From Clostridiales bacterium (lineage in GTDB: Bacteria > Bacillota_E > Sulfobacillia > Sulfobacillales > JAIMBI01): a DNA stretch of 21,015 nt. The stretch lies in the NCBI GenBank assembly GCA_027318915.1, contig DAHVOH010000059.1, forward strand, positions 1 through 21,015. Reading direction: 5' to 3'. The notes beneath the pieces were generated by a model, which did no database searches, was not told the origin of the DNA, and saw only the letters and a list, made by a program, of their open reading frames with translations. This document shows, in pieces, positions 7,371 to 16,149 of this stretch. Each line of letters starts with the position of its first letter. Position 1 is the stretch's first letter. Made by a program: the position numbers and the translations under genes.

Positions 7371-8501
7371 TCAGTCGGGTTCGTTCGGCGCCACCACCAT
7401 CACGTCGATGCTGCCCGCGCCGCGCAGCACCTGCGTGATGACGGAGCCCTCGCGCAACTCCTGCCAGCGGCTCCGGCGCGATTTGCCCATGATAATCTCG
7501 GTGATGTGATGTTCGCGCGCATAGGCGAGAATGGCTTCGGCCACCCGCTCACCGCGCAGCTCGGCCACCTTCGCTTCCAGCTGACGGGCGAGTTGAACGT
7601 GCGCGGCCAGGATCTTCTCCTGTTCCACCGTGAGCTGGTGGCGGCGCACGTACACCACATAAAGCTCCGCCTTCAATCGCTGCGCCCGGCGCACACCCCG
7701 GCGGATGAGCCGGTCGCCGCTGGGACTCGGCGTGATGCACACCAGAATCCGGTCGTTGACGGGCCAGGGACCGGCGATGTCATGGCGGTCCATGTAATCT
7801 TCCAACTGGTCGTCGGTGTTGTCTGCCACCACACGGAGCGCCATCTCCCGCAAGGCGTGCAGATTGCCCGCGCGAAAGAAGTTTTTCAGCGCATGGGGCA
7901 CCACGTGCGGTTGATACACCTTGCCCGCCTTCAGGCGGTCGATCAGTTCTTCGGTGGTCAGATCGATGAGGCGCACTTCCTGCGCATCGCGCACGATGCG
8001 GTCGGGCACGGTTTCGCGGACACGCACGCCCGTGACCTGCTTGACCACGTCGTTCAGGCTCTCCAGGTGCTGGATGTTGAGGGTGGTCCACACGTCAATC
8101 CCCTGCTCGAGGATGTCCTCCACATCCTCGTAGCGCTTGGGGTGCGGGGAGCCGGGAATGTTGGAATGAGCCAACTCGTCAATCAGCACGACCTCCGGCC
8201 GTCGAGCCAACACGGCCGCCACATCCAGCTCTTCCACCCAGATGCCGCGGTATTCCACCCGGCGCGGCGGAATCTGCTCCAGTCCGTCCAGAAGCGCGGC
8301 GGTGTCGGCCCGCTTGTGCGTGTCCACCACACCCACCACCACGTCGAGGCCCGCCGTCTTCTGCAGCCGGGCGTCCTGCAGCATGGTGTAGGTTTTGCCC
8401 ACGCCGGGGGCAGCCCCCAGGTAGACCCGGAGCTGGCCCTGTCCTTCGCGCTGTACGGCGGCCAGAATCTCGTCCGGCGTACGGCGCGGCGGCTCATTCA
8501 T
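7371..8501 (-). CDS. kdpD: KdpD-like sensor, N-terminal domains only (no histidine kinase)
   Basis: At 376 residues this matches only the cytoplasmic N-terminal part of KdpD (full-length E. coli protein about 894). The KdpD nucleotide-binding domain comes first, with Walker A GAAPGVGKT at 29-37, Walker B VVLIDELAHSN at 104-114 and the family signature HPKRYEDVEDILEQGIDVWTTLNIQHLESLND. A universal-stress-protein domain follows (about 250-372), with MGKSRRSRWQELREGSVITQVLR. The protein stops where the four membrane segments and the kinase would begin. Short KdpD proteins are known in cyanobacteria and some Gram-positives. It is the last gene of the kdp operon, 62 bases after kdpC, with GGAGG eight bases before its ATG. 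No kdpE or separate kinase is nearby. It may sense c-di-AMP or K+ status through the USP domain, as established for some KdpD proteins; this is inference here. Confidence 0.9.
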   Translation of the reverse strand: MNEPPRRTPDEILAAVQREGQGQLRVYLGAAPGVGKTYTMLQDARLQKTAGLDVVVGVVDTHKRADTAALLDGLEQIPPRRVEYRGIWVEELDVAAVLARRPEVVLIDELAHSNIPGSPHPKRYEDVEDILEQGIDVWTTLNIQHLESLNDVVKQVTGVRVRETVPDRIVRDAQEVRLIDLTTEELIDRLKAGKVYQPHVVPHALKNFFRAGNLHALREMALRVVADNTDDQLEDYMDRHDIAGPWPVNDRILVCITPSPSGDRLIRRGVRRAQRLKAELYVVYVRRHQLTVEQEKILAAHVQLARQLEAKVAELRGERVAEAILAYAREHHITEIIMGKSRRSRWQELREGSVITQVLRGAGSIDVMVVAPNEPD

Positions 8502-8563
8502 GGACGTTCCTCCCCCGGCGGCCCCCGCCGGCTACTCCCCCGACCATCCGGCCCTCCGCCCGT

Positions 8564-9175
8564 TCAGCGCCGGTGCGCGCGCTCCCATGATTGCAGGGCC
8601 AGATTCAGCTTCAGGACATTGACCCGCGCGTGGCCGTAGAGGCCCAGCGTGGGCAAGCGGGTTTCCTGCCGAATCAACGCCAGCAGCACGCTCGCCGGGA
8701 CGTGGGCGTAGCGGCTGATGCGCGGGACCTGCAGCCTGGCCGCCGTCGGCGTGATGTCAGGATCCAGACCCGACCCCGAACTGGTGACCAAATTGGCGGG
8801 AATCTGACCGGGGCTGAGAGCCGGCTGGTAGCGGACCAGGCGCCCCTCGGCCGTGCGGATGGCCTCCATCAGGGCGCGATTGGTGGGGCCGAGATTGGAC
8901 CCTCCCGAGTCCGACGCGTTGTACGGCCCCCCCGGCGTCGCCGACGGCCGGTCCCAAAACCACGCCGGTCCGCTCACGGCCTGACCGATGAGCGACGATC
9001 CCACCACCCGCCCGTCCTGCACGATGAGGCTCCCGTTGGCGGGCCCTGGAAAGAGCGCCTGGCCGGCTCCGACCACGGCCAACGGGTAGAGAATTCCGCA
9101 CAGCACAAAGAGCGCCAGGGCCATCCGGACGGCGGTGGAGCCGAGGGGCGCAAACGTCTTCGGCTGGTCGGTCAT
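8564..9175 (-). CDS. kdpC: Potassium-transporting ATPase KdpC subunit
   Basis: The 203-residue protein has one N-terminal membrane segment (about residues 16-40). A periplasm/outside-facing domain follows with the family signatures [37 protein letters not shown], and [21 protein letters not shown]. The C-terminal block is [21 protein letters not shown]. KdpC stabilises the KdpFABC complex and is needed for high-affinity K+ uptake. Its ATG overlaps the kdpB stop by four bases (ATGA), a classic sign of translational coupling. Length is typical (about 190-205). Confidence 0.96.
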   Translation of the reverse strand: MTDQPKTFAPLGSTAVRMALALFVLCGILYPLAVVGAGQALFPGPANGSLIVQDGRVVGSSLIGQAVSGPAWFWDRPSATPGGPYNASDSGGSNLGPTNRALMEAIRTAEGRLVRYQPALSPGQIPANLVTSSGSGLDPDITPTAARLQVPRISRYAHVPASVLLALIRQETRLPTLGLYGHARVNVLKLNLALQSWERAHRR

Positions 9176-11226
9176 ACGTGCGCCACCCCCACGGCGGTCA
9201 GCGCCAAGTCGATGAGCTTGATGCCGAAGAACGGGGCAATGAGACCGCCGACGCCATACAGAAGCAGATTGCGCAGCAAAAGCCGCGTGGCGTCGGACGG
9301 GCGGTACTGGACCCCGTGCATCGCCAGCGGGATGAGGGCGGGGATGATGAGGGCGTTGAAGATCAACGCCGACAGAATGGCGCTGTGAGGGGAGGTCAGA
9401 TGCATGATGTCCAACACCGACAACTGGGGCAGCACCACGGTGAACATGGCCGGAATGATGGCGAAGTACTTGGCCACGTCGTTGGCGATGGAGAAGGTGG
9501 TGATGGCGCCGCGGGTGATGAGCAGCTGCTTGCCGATGGACACCACCTCGATGAGCTTGGTGGGATCCGACTCCAGATCCACCATATTGCCCGCCTCTTT
9601 AGCGGCGGCGGTGCCGCTGTTCATGGCGAGGCCAACGTCGGCCTGAGCCAGTGCGGGAGCGTCGTTGGTGCCGTCGCCGGTCATGGCTACCAGGCGGCCG
9701 GCCGCCTGTTCGCGGCGAATCAGAGTCATCTTGTCCTCCGGCTTGGCTTCGGCGATAAAGTCGTCCACCCCCGCTTCCTGGGCAATGGTTGCGGCCGTCA
9801 GACGGTTGTCGCCGGTGGCCATGACCGTCCGGATGCCCATCGCCCTCAGCTCGGCAAAGCGGTCACGCAGCCCGGGCTTGACGATGTCCTTCAGATAGAT
9901 GACGCCCAGGATGCGCCGGTCCACGCCCACTGCGAGCGGCGTGCCCCCCTCCCGGGCGATGCGGTCGGCCACCGGGTCCAGCTGTGGCGGCACCACGCCG
10001 CCGGCCGCCACCACCCGCTCGGCGATGGCCCGCACCGCTCCCTTGAAATATTCGCGGCCGTCCTGCAGGACCAGTCCGGAACGGCGGGTCTCGGCCGAGA
10101 ATTCCACCGGCGTGGACCCCTCCAGCTGACTCGGCTCCACCTGGTGGCCGGCCGATTCGGCCAGCTCCACGATGGACTTGCCCTCCGGCGTGCCGTCGAA
10201 CTTGGACGCCAAGAGCGCCGCCTCGATCACCTCGTCCTCCGATACGCCGGGCATGGGGTAGAAGCTGTCGGCCATTCGGTTGCCCAGTGTAATGGTGCCG
10301 GTCTTGTCCAGGATGAGGGTATCCACGTCCCCGGCCGCCTCGACGGCACGGCCGGATTTGGCGATGACGTTGAAGCGCACCACCCGGTCCATGCCGGCGA
10401 TGCCGATGGCGGACAGGAGCCCACCGATGGTGGTGGGAATCAGACAGACCAAAAGCGAGATGAGGGTGGCCACGTCGATGGGGGTGTGGAAATACTCGGC
10501 CATCGGCTCCAGCGTGACCACCACCACCAGAAAAATCAAGGTCAGCACCGACAGAAGGACGGAGAGGGCAATCTCGTTGGGCGTCTTTTGCCGCTGCGCC
10601 CCCTCCACCAAACTGATCATCCGGTCCAGGAACGACTGTCCCGGCTCCTGCGTGATCCGCACGTCGATGGAATCGGAGAGCACCCGGGTTCCCCCGGTCA
10701 CCGACGAAAAGTCGCCACCCGCCTCCCGGATCACCGGCGCGGACTCGCCGGTGATGGCCGACTCGTCCACCGAGGCGATGCCGGCGACGATCTCACCGTC
10801 GCCGGGGATAATCTCGCCGACGCTCACCCGCACCAAGTCCCCGCGGCGAAGCCGCTCCGCCGGCACCACGTCCAACAGATCCCCCGCCGGGGTGATGCGG
10901 CGCGCCTCGGTTCCCTCCTTGGTTTTCCGAAGGGCCTCCGCCTGGGCCTTGCCCCGACCCTCCGCCCACGCCTCGGCAAAGTTGGCAAAGAGCACAGTGA
11001 ACAGGAGAATCACCGTCACCGCCAGATCGTAGCCGCGCAGCGACGGCCCGCTCAGGCGGCCGAACAGGGTGGGGTCAATGCTGAGCAGCAGCGTGATGGC
11101 CGTTCCCATCTCGACGACGAACATGACGGGATTGCGCGCCATGACGCGGGGATCCAGCTTGACCAGCGAATCCACCACCGCCCGTCGCCACAGCACCGAT
11201 TGGGCCGTTGCCTGCCTCACCGCCAT
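9172..11226 (-). CDS. kdpB: Potassium-transporting P-type ATPase KdpB
   Basis: The 684-residue protein is the ATP-hydrolysing subunit of KdpFABC. Key elements are intact. TGES is at 159-162, with Ser162 the residue whose phosphorylation inhibits the E. coli pump at high K+. The phosphorylation loop DKTGTIT has Asp307, the same number as in E. coli. The family nucleotide-binding segment [16 protein letters not shown] starts at 341. The hinge motif [24 protein letters not shown] and the Kdp-specific [20 protein letters not shown] come later. The ATG follows an AGGAAGGGAAG site. A 102-base spacer separates it from kdpA, unlike the tight coupling elsewhere in this operon. Nothing suggests loss of function. 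Confidence 0.97.
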   Translation of the reverse strand: MAVRQATAQSVLWRRAVVDSLVKLDPRVMARNPVMFVVEMGTAITLLLSIDPTLFGRLSGPSLRGYDLAVTVILLFTVLFANFAEAWAEGRGKAQAEALRKTKEGTEARRITPAGDLLDVVPAERLRRGDLVRVSVGEIIPGDGEIVAGIASVDESAITGESAPVIREAGGDFSSVTGGTRVLSDSIDVRITQEPGQSFLDRMISLVEGAQRQKTPNEIALSVLLSVLTLIFLVVVVTLEPMAEYFHTPIDVATLISLLVCLIPTTIGGLLSAIGIAGMDRVVRFNVIAKSGRAVEAAGDVDTLILDKTGTITLGNRMADSFYPMPGVSEDEVIEAALLASKFDGTPEGKSIVELAESAGHQVEPSQLEGSTPVEFSAETRRSGLVLQDGREYFKGAVRAIAERVVAAGGVVPPQLDPVADRIAREGGTPLAVGVDRRILGVIYLKDIVKPGLRDRFAELRAMGIRTVMATGDNRLTAATIAQEAGVDDFIAEAKPEDKMTLIRREQAAGRLVAMTGDGTNDAPALAQADVGLAMNSGTAAAKEAGNMVDLESDPTKLIEVVSIGKQLLITRGAITTFSIANDVAKYFAIIPAMFTVVLPQLSVLDIMHLTSPHSAILSALIFNALIIPALIPLAMHGVQYRPSDATRLLLRNLLLYGVGGLIAPFFGIKLIDLALTAVGVAHV

Positions 11227-11266
11227 CCGGATTCTTCCCTTCCTATCGTCCCTGTCAACCTAACGT

Positions 11267-11283
11267 CCTGCCCTGACGGCAGG
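11267..11283. promoter_or_regulatory. Hairpin in the kdpA-kdpB spacer
   Basis: CCTGCC/GGCAGG (11267-11272 with 11278-11283, 5-base loop) can form a stem in the only long spacer of the operon. On the transcribed (minus) strand no T-run follows, so an RNA processing or partial attenuation site is more likely than a terminator. It sits about 40 bases upstream of the kdpB ATG. Confidence 0.3.
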
Positions 11284-11328
11284 GCCCTGGCCCCACGAGC
11301 TTCGCGGCCGCGCGCCGGCGACCCCCGG

Positions 11329-13032
11329 TCAATAAAGCTTGCCGGCCACCATCGCCAACTGCTCCGCAATGGGCCCGAGCGCCATGCCCGGAAAGAACGT
11401 CAGGGCCCCGACCAGGACGGTCACCCCGACATAGGTCCACCCAAAGGCCCAGGTGTCGGTCTTGAGGGTGCCCGACGTCACCGGCGCCCGCTTCTTGACG
11501 GCCACCGAGCCAGCCAGCGCCAGCATGGCAATCACCGAAATGTACCGGCCCATCAGCATCACGATGCCAATAGCCAGGTTGTAGAACGTGGTGTCGGCGT
11601 TGAGCCCGGCAAACGCGGATCCGTTGTTGGCGGCGGCCGACGTGAACGCGTAGAGCACCTCTGACAGCCCATGAAAGGCCGGATTCAGGATGGACGCCAC
11701 CGTCACCGGATTGGTGAGCGCGAGCGCCGTCGGCACCAAAACAATGAGCGGATGCACCAGCATCGCCACGGAGGCCAGCTTGATCTCGCGCGCTTCAATC
11801 TTTTTGCCCCAGATTTCCGGGGTGCGGCCCACCATCAAGCCGGCGATAAACACGGTGAGAATGAGAAACATGATGATGTTCAGCAGGCCCGACCCAACGG
11901 CGCCGAACACGGTGTTGACGCTCATCAGATAAAGCGGCACCAGGCCGCCCAGCGGCGTGAAGCTGTCGTGCATGGCGTTGACGGAGCCGGTGGTGAAGGA
12001 GGTGGTCAGGGTGGCGTAGAAGGCGGAGTCCCCGATGCCAAAGCGCGTCTCCTTCCCCTCCCAGTTGGGCCCCAAGATTCCCAGCAGGTGGTGCATGATG
12101 CTGTTGCCGTGGGATTCGGCCGCATAGGCCAGGATGCCGAACGCCACCACCGCGAACATAGTGACGCCGTAGACCACCCAGGCTTGGCGCATATTCTTCA
12201 GGTAGCGTCCCAGGGTGAATACCAGGGCAACGGGGATGAGACCCATCGCCATCATTGACTCGACGTCCGTAAGCGGCGAGGGGTTTTCGAAGGGATGCGC
12301 GGCATTGGCGTTGAAGTATCCGCCGCCGTTGGTGCCCAGCATCTTGATGGACTCCAGGCCCGCCACCGGACCCCGCGCGATGGTCTGGATGCCGCCGTAG
12401 ATGGTGTGCGCCAGCACCGCCGGCGACAACGTCTCCGGCACGCCCTGGGCGACAAACAGCAGGGCCAGCAGGAAAGACAACGGCAGCAACAGCCCGAGGA
12501 TGATGCGCACCAGGTCGCGGTAAAAGTTGCCGAGATGGGTCAACTCGGCGCCACGGAACGCGCGCAGGACAGGCAGCACCATAGCGATGCCCGTGGCGGC
12601 CGCCACCACCTGCAGGAATGTGATGGCCCACATCTGCGAGCCGATGGACAGGCTGACCTCGCCGGCGTACGCCTGCCAGTTGGTGTTGGTCACAAAAGAG
12701 GCGGCGGTGTTAAACGCCAGATCCGGGGGCATGCCGCCGACGCGTTCCGGGTTCAGCGGCAGCACCGCCTGCAGGCGCAGGATCGCATAGACCAGCACCA
12801 TGAGGACCAAGTTAAACACCAGAAGATTCTGGGCGTACCGCCACCACGGCTGCGATTCCTCGGGATTCACGCCAGCCGCCCGAAAGAGGGCGCGCTCCAG
12901 CCAACCCCACAGCCTATGGCCCGGCGGCGCCGGGTCCTCAAACAGACGATAAAGATACCGGGAGAGATAAAAGGCCAGGATGCTGAGACATGCCAGCATC
13001 AAGCCGTATCCCGCCAGCACCGAAAACTTCAT
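11329..13032 (-). CDS. kdpA: Potassium-transporting ATPase KdpA, K+-binding subunit
   Basis: The 567-residue membrane protein is the channel-like subunit that binds and passes K+. The four selectivity-filter repeats are visible: TNTN at 115-118, LGTNGGGYFNANAAHPFENP starting at 232, TTGSVNAMHDSFTPLGG starting at 347, and AANNGSAFAGL at about 467-477. The membrane-spanning pattern and length fit the family (about 555-600). The ATG lies 8 bases after the kdpF stop, so the two are probably translated together. A weak AGG precedes it. Confidence 0.97.
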   Translation of the reverse strand: MKFSVLAGYGLMLACLSILAFYLSRYLYRLFEDPAPPGHRLWGWLERALFRAAGVNPEESQPWWRYAQNLLVFNLVLMVLVYAILRLQAVLPLNPERVGGMPPDLAFNTAASFVTNTNWQAYAGEVSLSIGSQMWAITFLQVVAAATGIAMVLPVLRAFRGAELTHLGNFYRDLVRIILGLLLPLSFLLALLFVAQGVPETLSPAVLAHTIYGGIQTIARGPVAGLESIKMLGTNGGGYFNANAAHPFENPSPLTDVESMMAMGLIPVALVFTLGRYLKNMRQAWVVYGVTMFAVVAFGILAYAAESHGNSIMHHLLGILGPNWEGKETRFGIGDSAFYATLTTSFTTGSVNAMHDSFTPLGGLVPLYLMSVNTVFGAVGSGLLNIIMFLILTVFIAGLMVGRTPEIWGKKIEAREIKLASVAMLVHPLIVLVPTALALTNPVTVASILNPAFHGLSEVLYAFTSAAANNGSAFAGLNADTTFYNLAIGIVMLMGRYISVIAMLALAGSVAVKKRAPVTSGTLKTDTWAFGWTYVGVTVLVGALTFFPGMALGPIAEQLAMVAGKLY

Positions 13033-13040
13033 GGCGCTGC

Positions 13041-13118
13041 CTAGAATCGTTCCGGAAAGATGAGGCTGTAGCCCAAATAGAGACCGACCACCACAGCCAC
13101 CGCCGCCAGCACCAGCAC
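13041..13118 (-). CDS. kdpF: KdpF, tiny stabilising subunit of the K+ pump
   Basis: This frame encodes a 25-residue peptide, too short for most gene finders. It is a single membrane helix rich in Val, Leu and Ala that ends GLYLGYSLIFPERF. E. coli KdpF (29 residues) has the same shape and ends LGYLVYALINAEAF. The GTG start at 13118 is chosen because GGAGG (13131-13127) lies eight bases upstream, immediately after the stop of the preceding small frame. It ends 8 bases before kdpA, the normal place for kdpF. In KdpFABC this peptide sits in the membrane beside KdpA and stabilises the complex. Confidence 0.82.
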   Translation of the reverse strand: MLVLAAVAVVVGLYLGYSLIFPERF

Positions 13119-13132
13119 GCGCGTCGCCTCCG

Positions 13133-13216
13133 TTACAGTTGCCGGAACCACCGCGTCAGGCCTAAGAATCCCGCGAACAGGCCCAACGTCAGCGCCAGCA
13201 TGACGACGTCCTGCAT
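13133..13216 (-). CDS. 27-residue membrane peptide at the head of the kdp operon
   Basis: From ATG 13216 the minus strand encodes 27 residues beginning MQDVVMLALTLGLFAGF and ending with the basic tail TRWFRQL. A GGGAGGG site lies four to five bases before the ATG. The peptide is a single hydrophobic helix. I recall unnamed peptides of similar length and shape in the same place before kdpF in other bacteria, often with a (V/C)R-C-ERL type end. The helix is consistent with a small membrane partner, but its function is unknown. Its stop is directly followed by the kdpF ribosome binding site, so translation is likely coupled. Confidence 0.6.
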   Translation of the reverse strand: MQDVVMLALTLGLFAGFLGLTRWFRQL

Positions 13217-13257
13217 GTCGCCCTCCCGTCGACGGCCCCCGGCCGCCCATGGAACCG

Positions 13258-13285
13258 ATGATAGCACGGGTCAAGCGGGTGTCAA
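13258..13285 (-). promoter_or_regulatory. Sigma-70-type promoter of the kdp operon
   Basis: On the minus strand a perfect TTGACA (13285-13280) is followed after 16 bases by TATCAT (13263-13258). Transcription would start near 13251, about 35 bases before the first small ORF. I see no obvious KdpE operator, in line with the missing kdpE gene. Confidence 0.62.
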
Positions 13286-13401
13286 TCAAGGGTTCCAAGG
13301 CTTCGCCGGGCAGGACATTGCCCAAAGGCCGGCGAAGGGGACCCCCAACGACGGCGGCGGCCGCGACGCCGGGATTAACCGTGCAGGGAGGATCGACGCG
13401 A

Positions 13402-15681
13402 ATGGCAGGCTACATCGGACGGGCGCTGCCGCGCCGTGAGGACGCCCGCCTGACGACCGGGCGGGGCCAATACGTCGGCGACATTCGAGTCGCGGACTGT
13501 CTCCACCTCGCGCTGGTGCGAAGCCCCCACGCGCATGCCGACCTCGTCTCCGTCCGCGCGGACAAAGCCCGGTCCCTGCCCGGCGTCGTGGCGGTCTACC
13601 AAGCCGGTGATCTCAACCTGCCGCCGTTTTCGGCTCTGGACGACCCTCGCATCGTCGCCGTGCCGCAGCCGGTGCTGGCCCACGACCGTGTCCGCTACGT
13701 CGGAGAACCGGTGGCGGTGGTGGTGGCGGAGAGCCGCTATGCGGCCGAGGACGCGGCCGAAGTTGTGGAGGTGGATTACCACCCCAAACCCGCGGCCACG
13801 GATCCGGAAGGCGCGGTGCCGATCCTGCACCCCGGCCTGGACGGCAACTGCGCCGGCCGCGTCACCTTGATCCACGGAGACGGAAGGGCTGCGCTCACAA
13901 AAGCGCCGGTGGTGGTTGACGTCCGACTTCGCCTCGGGCGCGTGGTGGCCAATCCGATGGAGCCCCGGGCCGTGCTGGCCCTCTACGATCGTGCCTCCGA
14001 CGTTCTCACGGTCTACGCGGCGACCCAAAGCGTTTTTGGCTACCGCCGGGCGCTGGCCCACGTGCTGGGCCGGTCCGAGGCCAGCATTCGCGTGCTGGCG
14101 CCGGACGTGGGCGGAGGCTTTGGGGTCAAAAACAGACTGTACCCCGAGGACGCCTTGGCGGCCCTCCTCGCCATCCGTCTGCGGCGGCCGGTGCGGTGGA
14201 CCGGAGACCGGCAGGAGGAGTTTTTGTCCACCAATCAGGAGCGTGACCAGCTTCACCATGCCACCGTCGGCCTGGACCAGGAGGGTCGCATCATCGCGGT
14301 CGTGGACGACTTCGTCCAGGACAACGGCGCCTACACCGCGTCCGGCGTCATCGTCCTCAACACGACGGCCATCTCCATCCCCGGTCCGTACCGCATTCCG
14401 CACCTCGACGTGGTCGGCCGGATGGTGCTGACCAACAAGGTGCCCCTGGGCCCGTATCGTGGCGCCGGGCGGCCGCAAGGCAACTTTGTCATGGAGCGGC
14501 TGCTCGACGCCGCCGCCGACCGTTTGCGCATGGACCGGGTGCGCCTGCGCCGGCTCAATCTCATCCGACCGGCAGACTTGCCCTACGTGACAGCCATCCC
14601 CTCGGGACAGCAGCCCCTCGTCTATGACCACGGAGACTTTCCGGCCGTCCTGAATCGGCTGCTGAGCGAACCCGAGCTGGCGGGCTTCGCCGAGCGCCGC
14701 GCTGCGGCGCTCCGGGAAGGCCGGCGCCTCGGCCTCGGCGTGGCCGTTTACATCGAGCTGTCGGCTGGAGCGGGCGGATTTGAGGACGCCGTGTACCGCC
14801 TCGACCCAGACGGCACCGTGGTCGTGAGCCTCGGATCGGCCTCTCAGGGCCAAGGGCACGAGACCGCGCTGGCCCAGATCGCGGCCGACCGACTCGACGT
14901 CCCGCTGGATGCCGTCCGCATCCAGGAAGCCGATACGGCGCGGGTGACACGCGGGGTGGGGACGTTTGGGAGCCGCACCACGGTCGTCGCCGGCAATGCC
15001 ATTGCCGACGGCGCGCGAAAGTTTCGCCGCGCCCTGTTGGAGGTCGCCGCCGCGCGTCTGGAAGCCCACGTGGACGATTTGGAATGGGACCGCGGCACCA
15101 TCCGAGTGCGCGGTGTGCCCGCCCGCGGCCTGACTCTCGCCGAAATCGCCCGGGATTCCGCTCCCGAGGCTACCGGAACCTACACGGCCACCCGACTGGA
15201 GTACGGTTTCGGCGCTCATGCCGCCGAGGCGGAACTGGATCCGCAAACCGGCGCCGTGAAGGTTCGGCGGTATTGGATTTGCCACGACGGCGGCCGGGTC
15301 GTCAACCCGCTGCTGGCCGACGGCCAAACCATTGGCGGCACGGTCCAGGGGCTGGGCACGGTCCTCTATGAGCGCCTGGCGATGGACGCCGCGGGTCAGC
15401 CGCAGAACGCAAGCCTCATGGATTATCTGCTCCCCACGGCCGCCGACTCTCCCCACTTCCGCGTCCTCAGCCAGGAATACGCCAGCACGGGCAATCCGGA
15501 AGGATTCAAGGGCCTGGCGGAAGGTGGCACCATCCCGCCGATGGCCGCCGTGGCAGCGGCGATCGAGGACGCCGCCCGCCCCGACTCCATACAGATCTGC
15601 GACCTGCCCGTTCAGCCCCACCGGATCTGGGACCAGTTGCACCACCGGAACCAGGACAGCCGGCCCGCCGCCGACAGGTAG
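13402..15681 (+). CDS. Xanthine dehydrogenase/CoxL-family molybdenum subunit, without partner subunits
   Basis: I start at ATG 13402 because AGGGAGGA lies nine bases upstream and the family N-terminus (YIGRALPRREDARLTTGRGQY) begins there. A longer open frame upstream is not supported. The 759-residue protein has the full aldehyde-oxidase/xanthine-dehydrogenase layout. A small a/b hammerhead-like domain contains SPHAHA. The cofactor domains contain GGGFG (237-241), PYRGAGR (351-357), QGQGHETA (482-489) and GTFGSRTT (520-527). The expected catalytic glutamate is Glu707 in KGLAEGG. The active-site loop PYRGAGR is close to the AYRGAGR of form II CoxL-like enzymes. It is not the AYRCSFR of true CO dehydrogenase, so CO oxidation is unlikely. 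No FAD (CoxM) or 2Fe-2S (CoxS) gene adjoins. The substrate is unknown. Confidence 0.88.
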   Translation: MAGYIGRALPRREDARLTTGRGQYVGDIRVADCLHLALVRSPHAHADLVSVRADKARSLPGVVAVYQAGDLNLPPFSALDDPRIVAVPQPVLAHDRVRYVGEPVAVVVAESRYAAEDAAEVVEVDYHPKPAATDPEGAVPILHPGLDGNCAGRVTLIHGDGRAALTKAPVVVDVRLRLGRVVANPMEPRAVLALYDRASDVLTVYAATQSVFGYRRALAHVLGRSEASIRVLAPDVGGGFGVKNRLYPEDALAALLAIRLRRPVRWTGDRQEEFLSTNQERDQLHHATVGLDQEGRIIAVVDDFVQDNGAYTASGVIVLNTTAISIPGPYRIPHLDVVGRMVLTNKVPLGPYRGAGRPQGNFVMERLLDAAADRLRMDRVRLRRLNLIRPADLPYVTAIPSGQQPLVYDHGDFPAVLNRLLSEPELAGFAERRAAALREGRRLGLGVAVYIELSAGAGGFEDAVYRLDPDGTVVVSLGSASQGQGHETALAQIAADRLDVPLDAVRIQEADTARVTRGVGTFGSRTTVVAGNAIADGARKFRRALLEVAAARLEAHVDDLEWDRGTIRVRGVPARGLTLAEIARDSAPEATGTYTATRLEYGFGAHAAEAELDPQTGAVKVRRYWICHDGGRVVNPLLADGQTIGGTVQGLGTVLYERLAMDAAGQPQNASLMDYLLPTAADSPHFRVLSQEYASTGNPEGFKGLAEGGTIPPMAAVAAAIEDAARPDSIQICDLPVQPHRIWDQLHHRNQDSRPAADR

Positions 15682-15909
15682 GGGCTCTCTTCTCCCTCGG
15701 GCCCCGCGGCTTCGCTGGCAAAAGTCCGTCCCACCCGGCGGCCGTACCCGCCGATGCCGGACGACGACGGTCCCAGACTCCACGGGGACCCGGTCCCGGC
15801 AGCGCTCATCCTTCTCAGGCCGCCGCGCTCGCCCCGCAACACGCCGCCGGGACAGGCAATCCGGCGCAGGTCGTACCGCGACGCCCTCCGACGGGATCTC
15901 CTCCCGGCA

Positions 15910-16041
15910 TTAGCGACTGCTCAGCAGCCACTCCCTCAGCCACTGCGGGCGCGGGTCAGGCGGGCGTCGAATGGGCCGCCCTCCCATGACAACCCACGAC
16001 CGACCGGGCCGATTTTCAGTCGGGCCTCGTCGTCCTGCCAT
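15910..16041 (-). CDS. Possible 43-residue basic small protein
   Basis: From ATG 16041 the minus strand encodes 43 residues rich in Arg and Pro, ending PQWLREWLLSSR. AAGGGAG lies about eight bases before the ATG. On the same strand TTGACA is found about 75 bases upstream, though its -10 is poor. The frame lies within a longer open frame, as expected by chance in GC-rich DNA. I do not recognise the sequence, and the Trp-Leu-rich tail is the only protein-like part. Coding status is doubtful. Confidence 0.25.
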   Translation of the reverse strand: MAGRRGPTENRPGRSWVVMGGRPIRRPPDPRPQWLREWLLSSR

Positions 16042-16063
16042 CTTTCTGCTCCCTTCTCTTGCC

Positions 16064-16088
16064 CACGGGCTGGCGCCCGTGTTTCTCT
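16064..16088 (+). terminator. Terminator-like hairpin in the 678-base spacer
   Basis: CACGGGC/GCCCGTG (16064-16070 with 16075-16081, 4-base loop TGGC) is followed on the plus strand by TTTCTCTC. This resembles a weak intrinsic terminator, but it lies about 380 bases beyond the molybdenum-subunit stop. On the minus strand the same hairpin would sit just upstream of the ribosome binding site of the possible small protein. Confidence 0.4.
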
Positions 16089-16149
16089 CGCCCATCGTGA
16101 CACGAGATGACCACTTTGTCAATCGCTCTGTCATGATTATTAATGTTAA

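Noticed and set aside
9178..11664. 828-codon plus-strand frame over kdpB
   Set aside because: Antisense shadow; kdpB on the other strand has all catalytic motifs.
13402..15681. True aerobic CO dehydrogenase large subunit (CoxL form I)
   Set aside because: The active-site loop is PYRGAGR, not AYRCSFR, and coxM/coxS are absent.
13375..15783. 802-codon minus-strand frame over the molybdenum subunit gene
   Set aside because: Antisense shadow; the plus strand carries the intact family motifs.
15785..15797. Palindrome GGGACCCGGTCCC
   Set aside because: The loop is too small and the stem too short to be meaningful in GC-rich DNA; no associated signal.
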